From the NCBI GenBank assembly GCA_947498065.1, contig CANMIS010000002.1, positions 124,001 to 188,000 on the forward strand: a stretch of 64,000 nucleotides of DNA. Reading direction: 5' to 3'. The translations under genes were made by a program, and so were the position numbers. The notes under the pieces are model-generated. The model was not told where the DNA came from. It saw only the letters and a program-made list of their open reading frames with translations, and did no database searches. Shown here piece by piece: positions 18,310 to 27,589 of the stretch. The DNA is from an uncultured Erythrobacter sp. (GTDB taxonomy: Bacteria; Pseudomonadota; Alphaproteobacteria; Sphingomonadales; Sphingomonadaceae). Every line of letters begins with the position of its first letter. Position 1 is the first letter of the stretch.

Positions 18310-18905
18310 GCAAACCCTTTATCCTCGGCCTCACCGGTTCAATTGGCATGGGCAAGTCGACCGTAGCCGCTATGTTTGAGGCGCAAGGCGTTCCCGTATT
18401 CGATGCCGATGCGCAGGTGCGGGCGATGCAGGGCCCCGGCGGATCATTGCTGCCCGCGATTGAGGCGGCCTTTCCCGGTTCAACTGGGCCAAACGGCGTT
18501 GAGCGAGAAGCGCTGGGCAAACTGGTGTTTGCTGAGCCGGAAAAGCTGCGGCAGCTAGAGGGTATTGTGCACCCGGCGGTGGGCCAGAAACGCGCGGAGT
18601 TCCTGCAAGACAATGCAGGCGCTCCGCTGCTCGTGTTTGACATACCGCTCTTGTTTGAAGGCGGCGGCAATGAAGCGGTCGATGCCGTTGTGGTTGTCTC
18701 CGCCCAGGCAGAGACGCAGCGTGAGCGGGTGCTTGCCCGTCCCGGCATGACGGCAGAGAAATTTGAGCACATTCTGGGGCTGCAAGTGCCCGATAGCGAA
18801 AAGCGCAAACGCGCAGATTATGTGATTGATACAGGCACTTCGCTTAAGGAAACCGAGGCGGCAGTGAGCGATTTGATCGCGCAGCTCACCACTAACGCCA
18901 CCTGA
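18306..18905 (+). CDS. coaE: Dephospho-CoA kinase CoaE
   Basis: Last step of coenzyme A synthesis. It has 199 residues. The P-loop GLTGSIGMGKSTVA lies at residues 8-21, and DIPLLFEGGGNEAVDAVVVV is the family's lid/core motif. It begins with GTG inside a GTGA overlap with aroE. It is the last of the coupled ppsR-maf-aroE-coaE set; dnaQ follows 106 bases later. Confidence 0.96.
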   Translation: MSKPFILGLTGSIGMGKSTVAAMFEAQGVPVFDADAQVRAMQGPGGSLLPAIEAAFPGSTGPNGVEREALGKLVFAEPEKLRQLEGIVHPAVGQKRAEFLQDNAGAPLLVFDIPLLFEGGGNEAVDAVVVVSAQAETQRERVLARPGMTAEKFEHILGLQVPDSEKRKRADYVIDTGTSLKETEAAVSDLIAQLTTNAT

Positions 18906-19011
18906 CGCGCCGCGCGGCCTCGGCTAACCGCCTGCTAATGGCACCAATTTGGGTTAAGCTGCTGCAATTGACCTCTTGCGCCTTCGCAATCTTGGTCCGA
19001 TAGTGCTGCCA

Positions 19012-19725
19012 ATGCGCGAAATCGTCTTTGATACAGAAACCACCGGCCTCGATCCTAAGACAGGCGACCGGATGGTTGAAATTGGCTGTGTTGAGATGGT
19101 GGGGCGGGTGCCGACGGGCGCCAGCTATCACGCCTATTACAATCCTCAGCGCGATATGCCGCAGGCCGCAGAGGCGGTTCACGGACTGTCGATCTCCTTC
19201 CTTGAGACAAAGCCCTTGTTCAAGGACACGGCAGGTGAATTGCTCGAATTTCTCGGCGATGCGCCGCTGGTTGCGCACAATGCTAGCTTTGACTTTGGCT
19301 TTTTAAACAACGAACTGGTGCTGATCGGGATGGAGCCGATCTCATTGGATCGGATGGTTGATACAGTCGCCCTGGCGCGTAAGAAGCACCCTGGCTCCAA
19401 GCTGTCATTGGATGCGCTTTGCACCCGCTACGGCATTGATCGCAGTCACCGGGTGAAGCACGGGGCGCTGCTTGATGCGGAATTGCTGGCGCAGGTCTAT
19501 GTTGAGCTGACCGGTGGCCGCCAGATTGGCTTGGGGCTCGCAGCGGACTCAGGATCTGACGCGGCGAGCGGCCGGGAAGATGTCAGCGTGCCAGCAGCGG
19601 CTTTGGCGGCAGCGGCAAAGCGGCGCGATCGCCGCGAACCGCGCCCGCATGCCGCGACAGCCGAAGAATTGGCACGGCATAAGGCGTTCGTAGACGGAAT
19701 TGAAAAGGCAATTTGGGCGCGTTGA
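19012..19725 (+). CDS. dnaQ: DNA polymerase III epsilon subunit (3'-5' proofreading exonuclease)
   Basis: Proofreading exonuclease of the replicative polymerase. It has 237 residues. DEDDh motifs: IVFDTETTGLDP (Exo I), APLVAHNASFDFGF (Exo II) and RVKHGALLDAELLAQVY (Exo III with His and Asp). The C-terminal 60 residues are low-complexity and basic, the usual linker to the alpha subunit. The start MREIVFDTE at 19012 is preferred because the 12 residues before it are not family-like. coaE-dnaQ is the common neighbour pair in sphingomonads. Confidence 0.95.
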   Translation: MREIVFDTETTGLDPKTGDRMVEIGCVEMVGRVPTGASYHAYYNPQRDMPQAAEAVHGLSISFLETKPLFKDTAGELLEFLGDAPLVAHNASFDFGFLNNELVLIGMEPISLDRMVDTVALARKKHPGSKLSLDALCTRYGIDRSHRVKHGALLDAELLAQVYVELTGGRQIGLGLAADSGSDAASGREDVSVPAAALAAAAKRRDRREPRPHAATAEELARHKAFVDGIEKAIWAR

Positions 19726-19797
19726 GTTCTCTCACATCATGACGCGCGCATTGGATTTGGGGCATTTGGGTCGAACACAACAAAGGAGACAGCCACA

Positions 19798-20364
19798 ATG
19801 GATATCCGGGTTTCAGGGCATCAAGTGGAAACTGGCGCGGCATTGCAGGAGCATGTCGAAGACCGTTTAGGCGGCATCGTCGATAAATATTTCGACCGAG
19901 CGATCTCCTCTCATGTGACCTTTGGCAAAGCGCCAGGCGGCGCGTTCTCATGCGACATTGTGACGCATGTGATGCAGGGCCTGATCCTGAAGGCTCGGGG
20001 GGATGCGCATGATGCCCATCAAGCGCTGGATAATGCGGCGGCCAAGATTGATAAGCAGCTGCGCCGCTACAAGCGCCGCCTCAATGACCGGCATGAGCAA
20101 GCCGACCATGCAAAGCGTGAAGAAGAGGCGGCCTACACCATCTTTGCTGCCGCTGAGGAGCCCGAAGAAGAGGTTGTGGCTGACGCGCCGCTGGTGGTCG
20201 CAGAGACCAGCACAGACATCCCATCTTACAGCGTTGCAGACGCTGTAATGATGCTGGATTTGCGCGATACGAACGCATTGTTCTTCAAAAATGCTGGCAC
20301 TGAGAGGCATAATATGGTTTATCGCCGCTCAGATGGTTCAATCGGTTGGGTTGAGCCGCGATAG
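19798..20364 (+). CDS. hpf: Ribosome hibernation promoting factor, long form
   Basis: Binds the 30S subunit and drives formation of inactive 100S ribosome dimers in stationary phase. It has 188 residues, which marks the long form. The N-terminal S30AE domain (about 1-100) begins MDIRVSGHQVETGAAL and ends in a basic helix (DKQLRRYKRRLNDRH). The C-terminal dimerisation domain (about 125-188) contains SVADAVMMLDLRDTNALFF and VYRRSDGSIGWVEP. A good Shine-Dalgarno (AAGGAG) precedes the ATG. ptsN follows, as in many proteobacteria. Confidence 0.95.
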   Translation: MDIRVSGHQVETGAALQEHVEDRLGGIVDKYFDRAISSHVTFGKAPGGAFSCDIVTHVMQGLILKARGDAHDAHQALDNAAAKIDKQLRRYKRRLNDRHEQADHAKREEEAAYTIFAAAEEPEEEVVADAPLVVAETSTDIPSYSVADAVMMLDLRDTNALFFKNAGTERHNMVYRRSDGSIGWVEPR

Positions 20365-20494
20365 GGCAGCGCAGCACCCCCGCTGACAGAATTGCCCCTT
20401 CATGACCGCAGGAGAAACGCCGCGCTGGACAGCGGCAACCCCAGTGATGTGGTTATGAAATGTGAGTGACTGAATTAGGATCACGATTTTTGCG

Positions 20495-20956
20495 ATGGAT
20501 GTAAATCTGAGATTGCTGCCCGAGGCGGTTGCCTCGGCTCGTTTGGAAACGCGCCAGGAAGTCCTGAGCCGAATTGCCGAGATGTTCTCGGACGTTCATG
20601 GACTTAACCGTGCGGATATCCTTGAACGTTTGGAAGAGCGTGAGGCGCTTGGTAGCACCGGCTTTGGCCGGGCTGTCGCGATACCGCACTGCCGCTCCAG
20701 CGAGGTAAAGCGCCCGACTGTGGTTTTGCTACGCTTGGAGCAACCGGTCGATTTCGCTGCGGCTGATGCCATGCCTGTAAGCCTGATTTTCGGCCTGGTA
20801 TCACCAGAAGATGCGGGCGCTACTCATCTGCACGCTTTGGCGACCATTTCGCGGCTGATGCGCGATGATGCGATTCTGGACGCCGTGCTAGAAGCGCCGG
20901 ATGCAGATGCGCTCTATTCGGTTCTGACCAATCAATTCCTGCGTGATGCCGCCTGA
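20495..20956 (+). CDS. ptsN: PTS IIA-like nitrogen regulatory protein PtsN (EIIA-Ntr)
   Basis: Phosphoacceptor of the nitrogen PTS relay. It has 153 residues. The phosphorylated histidine is His65 in STGFGRAVAIPHCR, the family signature; DAMPVSLIFGLVSPE is the central strand. hpf-ptsN adjacency supports the assignment. EI-Ntr and NPr are not in the window. Confidence 0.94.
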   Translation: MDVNLRLLPEAVASARLETRQEVLSRIAEMFSDVHGLNRADILERLEEREALGSTGFGRAVAIPHCRSSEVKRPTVVLLRLEQPVDFAAADAMPVSLIFGLVSPEDAGATHLHALATISRLMRDDAILDAVLEAPDADALYSVLTNQFLRDAA

Positions 20957-20963
20957 GGATCAC

Positions 20964-21467
20964 ATGAGCGAGCCTGCGACTGGTTCGGGCGCAGAGGCCT
21001 CTTCCGGAGGCGCTGAGCGGCATTACCGCGCGCTTGAGCGGCTGTATAACTCCGCACCGATCAACGCGAAATTCGCCTCTGAGCTGGCGATTGTCGAGGA
21101 AGGGCGCTCGCGTCTGGCCTTCACTATCACTGAAGATGTGTTTCACGCCGCCGGCGCGGCCCACGGCACGATCTATTTCAAAATGCTCGACGATGCGGCC
21201 TTTTACGCGGCCAACACACTGGCAACCGACCGCTTTCTGCTCACGACCAGTTTCAACCTGCACTTCACCAAGCCTGTGCGGGCGGGAGAGGTTGTGGCCG
21301 AGGGGCGGTGGGTCAGCGGAAAGCGCCGAGTGTTTGTCGCCGAATCGCGGCTGGTCGATGCCGAGGGCGATGAAATTGGCCGCGGCACGGGCACATTCAT
21401 GCGCTCGCGGATCGCGCTCTCCAGCCTTTCTGGATACACGTCTGATCCGGACAGCTCAGGCCAGTAA
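20964..21467 (+). CDS. PaaI-family hotdog thioesterase
   Basis: Probable acyl-CoA thioesterase, substrate unknown. It has 167 residues. After a disordered Ser/Gly-rich N-terminus comes the hotdog fold: FHAAGAAHGTIYFKMLDDAAF is the central helix, then LLTTSFNLHFTKPVRAGEVV and RVFVAESRLVDAEGDEIGRG. The ATG at 20964 has GAGGA just upstream. It is 7 bases after ptsN and 1 base before the DUF1491 gene. Confidence 0.85.
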   Translation: MSEPATGSGAEASSGGAERHYRALERLYNSAPINAKFASELAIVEEGRSRLAFTITEDVFHAAGAAHGTIYFKMLDDAAFYAANTLATDRFLLTTSFNLHFTKPVRAGEVVAEGRWVSGKRRVFVAESRLVDAEGDEIGRGTGTFMRSRIALSSLSGYTSDPDSSGQ

Positions 21468-21468
21468 A

Positions 21469-21804
21469 GTGGACGCGCGGCTACCTGCCCATATCGAAAT
21501 CACCGGTTTGATCCGCGCTGCCGAGGCTGAGGGCGGCACGGCGATGGTGCTTTCGAAGGGTGAAAAGGACGCTGGAACGATCCTCGTGGTAACCATGTAT
21601 CGCGGTGAAAACGCAACACTTTATGAGCGGATGCCGCAGCTAGACGGGTCACGCTCTTTCGTTGCGACAAAGTCCCAAGATACTGAAAAGCCATATGAAT
21701 TTACCGAATATCTGGAACGGCGAGGCGCGCAAGACCCCGATAATTGGATCCTGGAGGTGGACGTCGCGGACCCGGAACGCTTCGTCGCATCCAACCTCCA
21801 TTAA
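21469..21804 (+). CDS. DUF1491 family protein
   Basis: A 111-residue protein of unknown function. DARLPAHIEITGLIRAAEAE followed by GTAMVLSKGEKDAGTILVV fits the DUF1491 pattern common in alphaproteobacteria. The GTG at 21469 is chosen as start because it begins at the family N-terminus and lies one base after the thioesterase stop. The same frame stays open upstream across the thioesterase gene, but that part is not protein-like. Confidence 0.75.
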   Translation: MDARLPAHIEITGLIRAAEAEGGTAMVLSKGEKDAGTILVVTMYRGENATLYERMPQLDGSRSFVATKSQDTEKPYEFTEYLERRGAQDPDNWILEVDVADPERFVASNLH

Positions 21805-21805
21805 C

Positions 21806-21834
21806 TTGACATAGTTTCAGCTGTGACTATTTGG
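21806..21834 (+). promoter_or_regulatory. Possible promoter upstream of the cell-wall hydrolase gene
   Basis: A consensus -35 TTGACA (21806-21811) is followed at 16-17 bases by a poor -10 (TATTTG). The gap 21805-22009 has no other clear signal. Confidence 0.3.
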
Positions 21835-22009
21835 CTGCACAGCTTCCAAGAGCGTAGGCGGTTTGACGCGGCGATAAGGCCGGCAGACTAGCACGCAGAC
21901 GGGGGGCAGCCGGTAGGCATATTTAGACCCCTCTCTTAATCCGCGAAAACACTCGCAACAGGTCTAAGCCTGCGTCGGAGCTTGCTCACCGCACAGAATG
22001 TGATTTTTC

Positions 22010-22672
22010 ATGAGTCGTAAGACTTATTCTTTGAGTGCAGCCGCGATTGTCGCGATCGGCACCATCAGTTTCTCCAGCGCCGACATGTCCGGCGCTGTCG
22101 CTCAGGAAAGCGACGCCGAAGTGGTGTCTGTTCCTGAGGTCGCTGAAAGCAGCGACACCGTCTTCATTTCGCAGGAAGTGGTTCAGCCGCTGGCCGCGGA
22201 AACATTGGAAGACGACGATAAAGCTTCATTGATCCCTCAAGCCGCACCAACAGCGGATTCGCTGCGCCAACTTGTCGGTCAAATCGATACCTCTGGTACT
22301 TTGTCCGAAGAACTACGCTGCCTAGCTGGCGCGGTCTACTTTGAAGCGCGCGGTGAGCCGCTTGCTGGCCAGCTCGCTGTCGCAAAGGTTGTTATGAACC
22401 GCGCCGATGATCGCCGCTTCCCGGCGAGTTATTGCGGTGTTGTCTACCAGCGCGCGCAATTCTCATTCGTAAAGCGCGGCCGGATGCCAAACATCCGCAC
22501 CGGCACCGCTGCTTGGAAGCGCGCCAAAGCGATCGCTCAAATCGCGCATGACGCCATGTGGGAATCCGAGGTCGACGATTCGCTCTATTTCCACGCGAAA
22601 TATGTGCGCCCGTCATGGAGCCGCAAAAAAACGCAGCGCGCCTCGATCAACACCCATATCTTCTACCGATAG
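22010..22672 (+). CDS. Cell wall hydrolase (SleB/hydrolase_2 family), exported
   Basis: Predicted periplasmic peptidoglycan hydrolase. It has 220 residues: a signal peptide (about 1-31), an acidic linker (35-95), and a SleB-like catalytic domain (103-220) with CLAGAVYFEARGEPLAGQLA, VVMNRADDRRFPASYCGVVY and AQFSFVKRG. The glutamate in YFEARGE is the probable catalytic residue of the family. The single domain lacks a peptidoglycan-binding repeat. A strong terminator with a GAAA tetraloop follows. Confidence 0.88.
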   Translation: MSRKTYSLSAAAIVAIGTISFSSADMSGAVAQESDAEVVSVPEVAESSDTVFISQEVVQPLAAETLEDDDKASLIPQAAPTADSLRQLVGQIDTSGTLSEELRCLAGAVYFEARGEPLAGQLAVAKVVMNRADDRRFPASYCGVVYQRAQFSFVKRGRMPNIRTGTAAWKRAKAIAQIAHDAMWESEVDDSLYFHAKYVRPSWSRKKTQRASINTHIFYR

Positions 22673-22696
22673 GTCAATTTTCAAGAGTTTAGCAGA

Positions 22697-22730
22697 AGCC
22701 CTCGCTGGAAACAGCGGGGGCTTTTGTTTT
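22697..22730 (+). terminator. Rho-independent terminator
   Basis: AGCCCTCGCTG (22697-22707) and CAGCGGGGGCT (22712-22722) pair over 11 positions with one wobble around a GAAA tetraloop, followed by TTTGTTTT. Confidence 0.85.
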
Positions 22731-22747
22731 GGAGGGCGCGGGTGGCT
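22730..22747. repeat. Half copy of the dispersed palindromic element
   Basis: TGGAGGGCGCGGGTGGCT is identical over 18 bases to the outer end of the right arm of the palindromic elements at 41368-41446 and 61315-61393. It directly follows the terminator of the cell-wall hydrolase gene and ends 9 bases before the xthA stop. Confidence 0.75.
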
Positions 22748-22756
22748 GGGACGAGG

Positions 22757-23566
22757 CTAACTAAAGCTGGCCCAGACAGGCGCGTGATCGCTGGCTTTCT
22801 CCCGCCCGCGGTGCTCTTTATCCACGCCCACTGCGCTTAGGCGATCGGCCATTTCCGGCGAGAGCAGGATATGGTCGATCCGGAAGCCATGGTCGCGTTG
22901 CCATGCGCCCGCTTGATAGTCCCAATAGGTCCAGACGCCTCCGCGCGGGTTGAGCGTGCGCACTGCATCGGTCCAGCCATCGCCTAGCAATCTGGCATAG
23001 GCGGCGCGCGATTCCGGCTGCATCAGAGCATCGCTGGCCATCGCTTTGACTGCGAACACGTCATCATCTTCTGGGATCACATTGTAATCACCCAGCACCG
23101 CCGCCGGCACCTCTTCAGCCCAGATCGCGCTCATGCGAGTGCGCAGTTTCTCCATCCAAGCGAGTTTATAGTCGAACTTTGGCCCGGGCAGCGGATTGCC
23201 GTTTGGCAGATAGATGCACACGATCCGGGTCGTATTCCCGTCTTTGTCCGTAATGTCAGCCTCAAGATAGCGGGATTGCTCGCCCTCGCCTTCCTTCGGG
23301 CCATCAATGCCAAGGCCGCGCTGTATCTCTTTGGGCGGTTCATAGCCCGCTTCACCATCGGTCAGGATAGCGACGCCATTGAAGCTCTTCTGCCCTTGCC
23401 AGATCGCGTGATAGCCGAGCTCTTCAAACTCGCTCGCTGGAAAGCCTTCGTCCTGGCTTTTGATCTCTTGCAGACAGGCCACAGAGGGGCGCGTCTCGGC
23501 GAGCCATTCCTTCAGGCGCGGCAGACGGGCTTTGATCCCGTTGATATTGTAGGTCGCGATTTTCAT
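22757..23566 (-). CDS. xthA: Exodeoxyribonuclease III
   Basis: AP endonuclease/3'-exonuclease of base-excision repair. It has 269 residues. MKIATYNINGIKARLPRL, ACLQEIKSQDEGFP with the metal-binding Glu, LGDYNVIPEDDDVF, GFRIDHILLSPEMADRL and ASDHAPVWA are all standard motifs. It follows erpA by 38 bases on the same strand. Confidence 0.96.
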   Translation of the reverse strand: MKIATYNINGIKARLPRLKEWLAETRPSVACLQEIKSQDEGFPASEFEELGYHAIWQGQKSFNGVAILTDGEAGYEPPKEIQRGLGIDGPKEGEGEQSRYLEADITDKDGNTTRIVCIYLPNGNPLPGPKFDYKLAWMEKLRTRMSAIWAEEVPAAVLGDYNVIPEDDDVFAVKAMASDALMQPESRAAYARLLGDGWTDAVRTLNPRGGVWTYWDYQAGAWQRDHGFRIDHILLSPEMADRLSAVGVDKEHRGREKASDHAPVWASFS

Positions 23567-23604
23567 GAAAGCCGTAATGGCCCAAAGTGCCGCGCGGGTC
23601 TAAC

Positions 23605-23934
23605 TCAAATCCCGAAGCTGGAGCCGCATCCGCATCCGGCCGCCGCATTGGGGTTTTCGACCTTAAATGCCGCTCCGCCCAGTGATTCGACAAAATCAAC
23701 CACGCTGCCGCCGACAAGATCTAGGCTAACTGGATCGACCACCAGTTTCACGCCGTCGGTCTCGCTCACGCTGTCATCATTGTCGGGCGCATTGGCCAGA
23801 TCAAACTTGTACTGAAAACCAGAGCAGCCCCCACCCTCGACGGACAGGCGCAGAATAGCGGGCGCTTTCTGCTTCTGAGCGATCAGCGCAACCCGCTTCG
23901 CAGCAGAGGGTGTAAGTTTGAGTGTTTCGGCCAT
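23605..23934 (-). CDS. erpA: Iron-sulfur cluster insertion protein ErpA (A-type carrier)
   Basis: A-type carrier that delivers Fe-S clusters to target proteins. It has 109 residues. The three ligand cysteines are Cys37 (VEGGGCSGFQYKF), Cys101 and Cys103 (AAGCGCGSSF). A second A-type protein is encoded at the end of the suf operon in this window; this one stands alone with xthA, which favours ErpA over SufA. Confidence 0.93.
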   Translation of the reverse strand: MAETLKLTPSAAKRVALIAQKQKAPAILRLSVEGGGCSGFQYKFDLANAPDNDDSVSETDGVKLVVDPVSLDLVGGSVVDFVESLGGAAFKVENPNAAAGCGCGSSFGI

Positions 23935-23997
23935 GATGCGTCTAATTTAGGCGGCCTTGCCCCATTCCTCAAGCACTACCGGGCACGTGGCCCTGCA

Positions 23998-24429
23998 TTA
24001 GCCGGTTTGAATATAGGTCCGCAGAGCCTCGGCCTCGTGCTCAACCTCGTCAATTTTGCTCTTCACCAGATCGCCGATGGAGATGAAAGCGCACAGCGCA
24101 CCGTTATCGATCACGGGGAAATGGCGGAACCGCCGCCGGGTCATCAGCGCCAAGGCATCATCAATCGTCGTTGAGGGCTCAACGGTCACCGCAGGTGATG
24201 TCATAATTTGACCAACCGTCTTGTTGAGACAGCTCGCACCCTCTTCCGCCATGCGGTAGATCACGTCTCTTTCAGACAAAATTCCTGCGACCGCGCCGTT
24301 GTCCAGGACCGGCAAGGCGCCAATCTTCTTACCCGCTAGCATCGCCACCGCTTGGGAGACCGGCGTATCGACATTGCAGGCGATGATATCCGATGCGGAT
24401 CGTTTGGCGATGATTTTGGCGATGGTCAT
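23998..24429 (-). CDS. CBS-domain protein
   Basis: A 143-residue protein made of two CBS domains (about 8-60 and 75-130), which usually bind adenine nucleotides and regulate partner proteins. GALPVLDNGAVAGILSERDV and FRHFPVIDNGALCAFISIGD are the two paired CBS strands. The ATG at 24429 has a perfect AGGAGG upstream; a longer in-frame extension to 24501 lacks one. Partner unknown. Confidence 0.88.
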   Translation of the reverse strand: MTIAKIIAKRSASDIIACNVDTPVSQAVAMLAGKKIGALPVLDNGAVAGILSERDVIYRMAEEGASCLNKTVGQIMTSPAVTVEPSTTIDDALALMTRRRFRHFPVIDNGALCAFISIGDLVKSKIDEVEHEAEALRTYIQTG

Positions 24430-24595
24430 GTTGCGCGGCCTCCTGTGACGACTTGCAAAACATGCCACTTGAATCGCAAAAAAGCGAATCTGGCGAGTCA
24501 CTTAGGGCGTAGGGTAGGCGTGAGCCGCCTCAAACAGCCTTCAGGTCCATCGCAAGCCTATTGAATCATCCTCTGCCCCGGCGCATGTGGGGGCA

Positions 24596-24910
24596 ATGGT
24601 CAACAAATCCCCGCTCGACGATCCAGAAAACGCCGCTTACGCTTGGGCGCGCTATCGCCGCATCATGCGATTGCTGATGGGGGTGACGATTGGCGTCGTC
24701 GTGATCGCATTGGCGCTGTTGTATAAGTTCAACGGGGCAATTTCAGTCCATTTTTACATCGCGGTGGCGCTGGGCATCAGCTTCACGATGCTGCTCGGCG
24801 GCGGGCTGATGGGACTGGTGTTCCTGTCCAATGGCACGGGGCACGACGAATCGGTCGACAACAAGCTGCCCGATCCTGATGAGCTGTGGGGCAAGCGCGA
24901 CGAGGATTGA
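24596..24910 (+). CDS. Small inner-membrane protein
   Basis: A 104-residue protein with two predicted transmembrane helices (about 30-48 and 56-80) and an acidic, hydrophilic C-terminus (LPDPDELWGKRDED). N-terminal motif DDPENAAYAWARYRRIMRLL recurs, as far as I recall, in sphingomonad membrane proteins of unknown role. The ATG at 24596 is preferred over an upstream in-frame GTG because GGGGG precedes it. It lies between the divergent CBS gene and the convergent ferredoxin-like gene. Confidence 0.68.
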   Translation: MVNKSPLDDPENAAYAWARYRRIMRLLMGVTIGVVVIALALLYKFNGAISVHFYIAVALGISFTMLLGGGLMGLVFLSNGTGHDESVDNKLPDPDELWGKRDED

Positions 24911-24926
24911 GCGCTAGCTCAGTTGG

Positions 24927-25346
24927 CTAAACCGCGCGCGGTGCCGGTTGCAGTCGGAATTCTTCAACGGGCTCTCCGCCAATTAGATGTTCGGTGATGA
25001 TCCGCTCCAATACGGCGGGTGAGCAGGAGTGATACCAGACCTCATCCGGCCACACGACGGCAATTGGCCCGTGGGAGCAGATCTGCAAACAATCGGCTTT
25101 GCTGCGCTGAACACCGCCGCCCGGCCCGCGCGGATGCTCTGACGTGCGCTTGGGCCCGATCAGGCCCAATTCTTTCATTCGCGTCTTGAGGAACGTCCAG
25201 GCTTCTTCGCCTGCCTCTGGTGAGCAGCACTTTTGCTTTTCGCTGAGGGCGCACAGGAAGATATGACGCTCTGTCGCTGCGCCATATTTCTTGGACAACG
25301 CAGTTTGCGCCGCGAGCAGGCTCAGTTCGTTGGGGCTTCCCGTCAT
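24927..25346 (-). CDS. Thioredoxin-fold (2Fe-2S) ferredoxin-like protein
   Basis: A 139-residue protein resembling the thioredoxin-like [2Fe-2S] ferredoxins. Cysteines sit at 32 ([14 protein letters not shown]), 40-41, 86 and 90 ([19 protein letters not shown]), the usual four-ligand arrangement. The C-terminus carries [18 protein letters not shown]. Electron partner unknown. The start ATG at 25346 overlaps the S9 peptidase stop by four bases (ATGA). Confidence 0.82.
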   Translation of the reverse strand: MTGSPNELSLLAAQTALSKKYGAATERHIFLCALSEKQKCCSPEAGEEAWTFLKTRMKELGLIGPKRTSEHPRGPGGGVQRSKADCLQICSHGPIAVVWPDEVWYHSCSPAVLERIITEHLIGGEPVEEFRLQPAPRAV

Positions 25347-27514
25347 TCTTTGACCGTCTCGACGTTCTGCACCAGCCATTGGTCTAGCCAATTGAACACG
25401 GTGCCGTGCCATTGCAGCGAGTTTTCCGCACCCAGAACCCAGTGGTTCTCATCCGGGAAAACAAGCAATTGCGAGGGGATGCCGCGCTCTTGCAGCGCGG
25501 TGAAGCTCTGCAGGCCTTGGCTGTACGGCACGCGGTAGTCCTTCTCACCAGTGATCACGAGCATTGGCGTTTTCCATTTGTCGACGTGATTGACTGGGTT
25601 CCAGCGCTCATAGGTTTCGCGCGCTTCGCTGTATGATCCGCCGAAATCCCAACGGGGAAACCACAATTCTTCGGTCGAGTAGTAGAAACTGCGCATGTCG
25701 AACAGGCCGTCATGCTGCACCAGACAGCTGAAGCGATCTGGCCAGTTTCCTGCGATCCAATTGACCATATAGCCGCCATAGCTCGCGCCCATCGCGCAGG
25801 CATTGCCGCCATCGATTTGACGGTCGAGTTTGAGGGCCGCCTCAAGGCCAAGTTGCAAGTCTTCGAGCGGTTTCCCGCCCCAATCTTTGTTGATCGCATC
25901 CATGAAGTCCTGGCCGTATCCAGCAGATCCGTGGAAATCGACCGAGATCACAGCGTAGCCCTGGCTTGCAAGAACGCGCGGGTTCCAGCGGCTGGACCAT
26001 CCATCGCGGAATGTGCCCTGCGGGCCGCCGTGGATGTAGAGGATCGCCGGGATCGGGCCAGTTTGCTGCTCGAGCCGCGTGATCTGGCCCCACACAGTTT
26101 CACCACCGGCGCCGGAAAAGCTGAAGCGTGTAGTCACCGTTGATGCCATCTTGCCCGTGCGGGTGGTGGCGACATCGGTTAGCGGCCGGGCCTGCCCATA
26201 TCCGTCTGAGAGGAACAATTCCGCAGGCGCGCCAATCGAATCGCGTGTGAACAGCAAGCGGTTGCCAGGCAGCGGGGTGACATTGCCGATATGCGCCTCA
26301 TTGCCGGCCATTAGATCGAGCTTCTCGACCGCGCCGGTCTCTGGATCGATCTTGAACACGGGCGTGTCGAGAACATCGGCGGCGGTGGCCAGAATGGCTT
26401 TGCTGTCTGGCGTCCAAGAAAGTCCGCCAAAGCTGCGATCATAGTCCTGTGTGAGCGCGCGGGTTTCGCCGGTCTTGAGATCGCGGAGATGCACGACCGT
26501 GCGGTCGGATTCGTAACCGGGCCACGCCATCGCGACATAGGCGAGATATTTGCCATCGGGCGACGGCACTGGGCCGGTATCGACCGCTTGGTTCGCCGCG
26601 GTCAGCTCGCTTGGCGCTCCGCCCGAAAGGTCAGAGAAGTAGATATCGAGATCGGTCGAAGTGGGCTCAGTCGCGACGCTCTCCCGAGCTACGAAATAGA
26701 TGCCCGATCCGTCCGGCGCCCAAACAATATCCTCACCTCCGCCAAATGGCATTGTGGGCGTGTTGCCGGTGAGGCCGGTTTCCGGATCAGCGCCATCAAT
26801 CGGAACACCGCCGATGACCCGCCCACGGTGGATATCGAATACGAACACGCGGTTGTAAGTGCCCGGCGTCGACCAGGTGTCCCAATGGCGGAAGAACCCG
26901 CCATCGCCCTCGTAGAGCCTTCCTGTTCCCGGTCCCGGAAGATGGGCTTCACCATCACCTTCGCAGCCAAATGTCGGACAATCGCGAGCGATCGGTGCCC
27001 ACAGCGCGATCCGGTCACCATCGGGCGACAGTTTGAAGCCGTGAATATCGGCAAGCGGCGTGTCAGCGACCAAGGTCGGGCCAGTGACATTGCCATCGGC
27101 CTCCAATGCGACCTTCCAAACGCGGCTGCGCTCTTCCTCGCTTTCGTCTGTATGTTCAGAGGAGAGAAAATAGAGGTAATCGTCGGAGCCGAAGGTGAGT
27201 GAATTGGCCGAGAGCCCTAGGTCCAGAGAAACGGGAGCCTTGCCCGGCTCTTTCAGGTCCAGCAGGTAGAGGCTCGGCGTGCGCTCAAAACTCTCAGGAT
27301 CGGTCCGAGCGACTTGGTAAATCGCAAAGCGCCCATCATTCGTCACGATCGGGCCGCCAAGACGCGGCGTGGATATCAAATCCTCCGCCGACATCGGCGT
27401 GGTTTCCACTCCCGGGATGACCTTGACATGGTCATCAGCGGCGGCTGGCGAATGCGTGAAGAGAGCGATGCAAAGCGCAGCGAAAGCGGCGCTGCTGGGC
27501 ATGAATTTCGTCAT
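25343..27514 (-). CDS. Exported S9 family peptidase (dipeptidyl/acylaminoacyl peptidase type)
   Basis: Prolyl-oligopeptidase-family serine peptidase, 723 residues. A signal peptide (about 1-25, ending SPAAAD) indicates export. An N-terminal beta-propeller (TolB/WD-like) is followed by the alpha/beta hydrolase domain: YIHGGPQG, the nucleophile elbow GASYGGY, then GEKDYRVPY (Asp) and ENHWVLG (His). The start at 27514 is chosen because it begins the signal peptide. Cleaved substrate is not known. Confidence 0.9.
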   Translation of the reverse strand: MTKFMPSSAAFAALCIALFTHSPAAADDHVKVIPGVETTPMSAEDLISTPRLGGPIVTNDGRFAIYQVARTDPESFERTPSLYLLDLKEPGKAPVSLDLGLSANSLTFGSDDYLYFLSSEHTDESEEERSRVWKVALEADGNVTGPTLVADTPLADIHGFKLSPDGDRIALWAPIARDCPTFGCEGDGEAHLPGPGTGRLYEGDGGFFRHWDTWSTPGTYNRVFVFDIHRGRVIGGVPIDGADPETGLTGNTPTMPFGGGEDIVWAPDGSGIYFVARESVATEPTSTDLDIYFSDLSGGAPSELTAANQAVDTGPVPSPDGKYLAYVAMAWPGYESDRTVVHLRDLKTGETRALTQDYDRSFGGLSWTPDSKAILATAADVLDTPVFKIDPETGAVEKLDLMAGNEAHIGNVTPLPGNRLLFTRDSIGAPAELFLSDGYGQARPLTDVATTRTGKMASTVTTRFSFSGAGGETVWGQITRLEQQTGPIPAILYIHGGPQGTFRDGWSSRWNPRVLASQGYAVISVDFHGSAGYGQDFMDAINKDWGGKPLEDLQLGLEAALKLDRQIDGGNACAMGASYGGYMVNWIAGNWPDRFSCLVQHDGLFDMRSFYYSTEELWFPRWDFGGSYSEARETYERWNPVNHVDKWKTPMLVITGEKDYRVPYSQGLQSFTALQERGIPSQLLVFPDENHWVLGAENSLQWHGTVFNWLDQWLVQNVETVKE

Positions 27515-27589
27515 GGACACGGGGCCTAACGCCTCGCTTTGTCTCTGGCTAGAGTTTCGCGCGTGGCGAAGCGCGCACAGACGCAAAAA

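Noticed and set aside
21860..21892. Second promoter (TTGACG with GACTAG) upstream of the cell-wall hydrolase gene
   Set aside because: The -10 match is poor and similar pairs are common by chance.
22730..22747. A third full copy of the palindromic element
   Set aside because: Only the outer 18 bases of one arm are present; the complementary arm and loop are missing, so it is listed as a half copy.
23980..23995. GGCACGTGGCC near erpA as parS
   Set aside because: Only the core agrees; the outer TGTTT/AAACA bases are missing.
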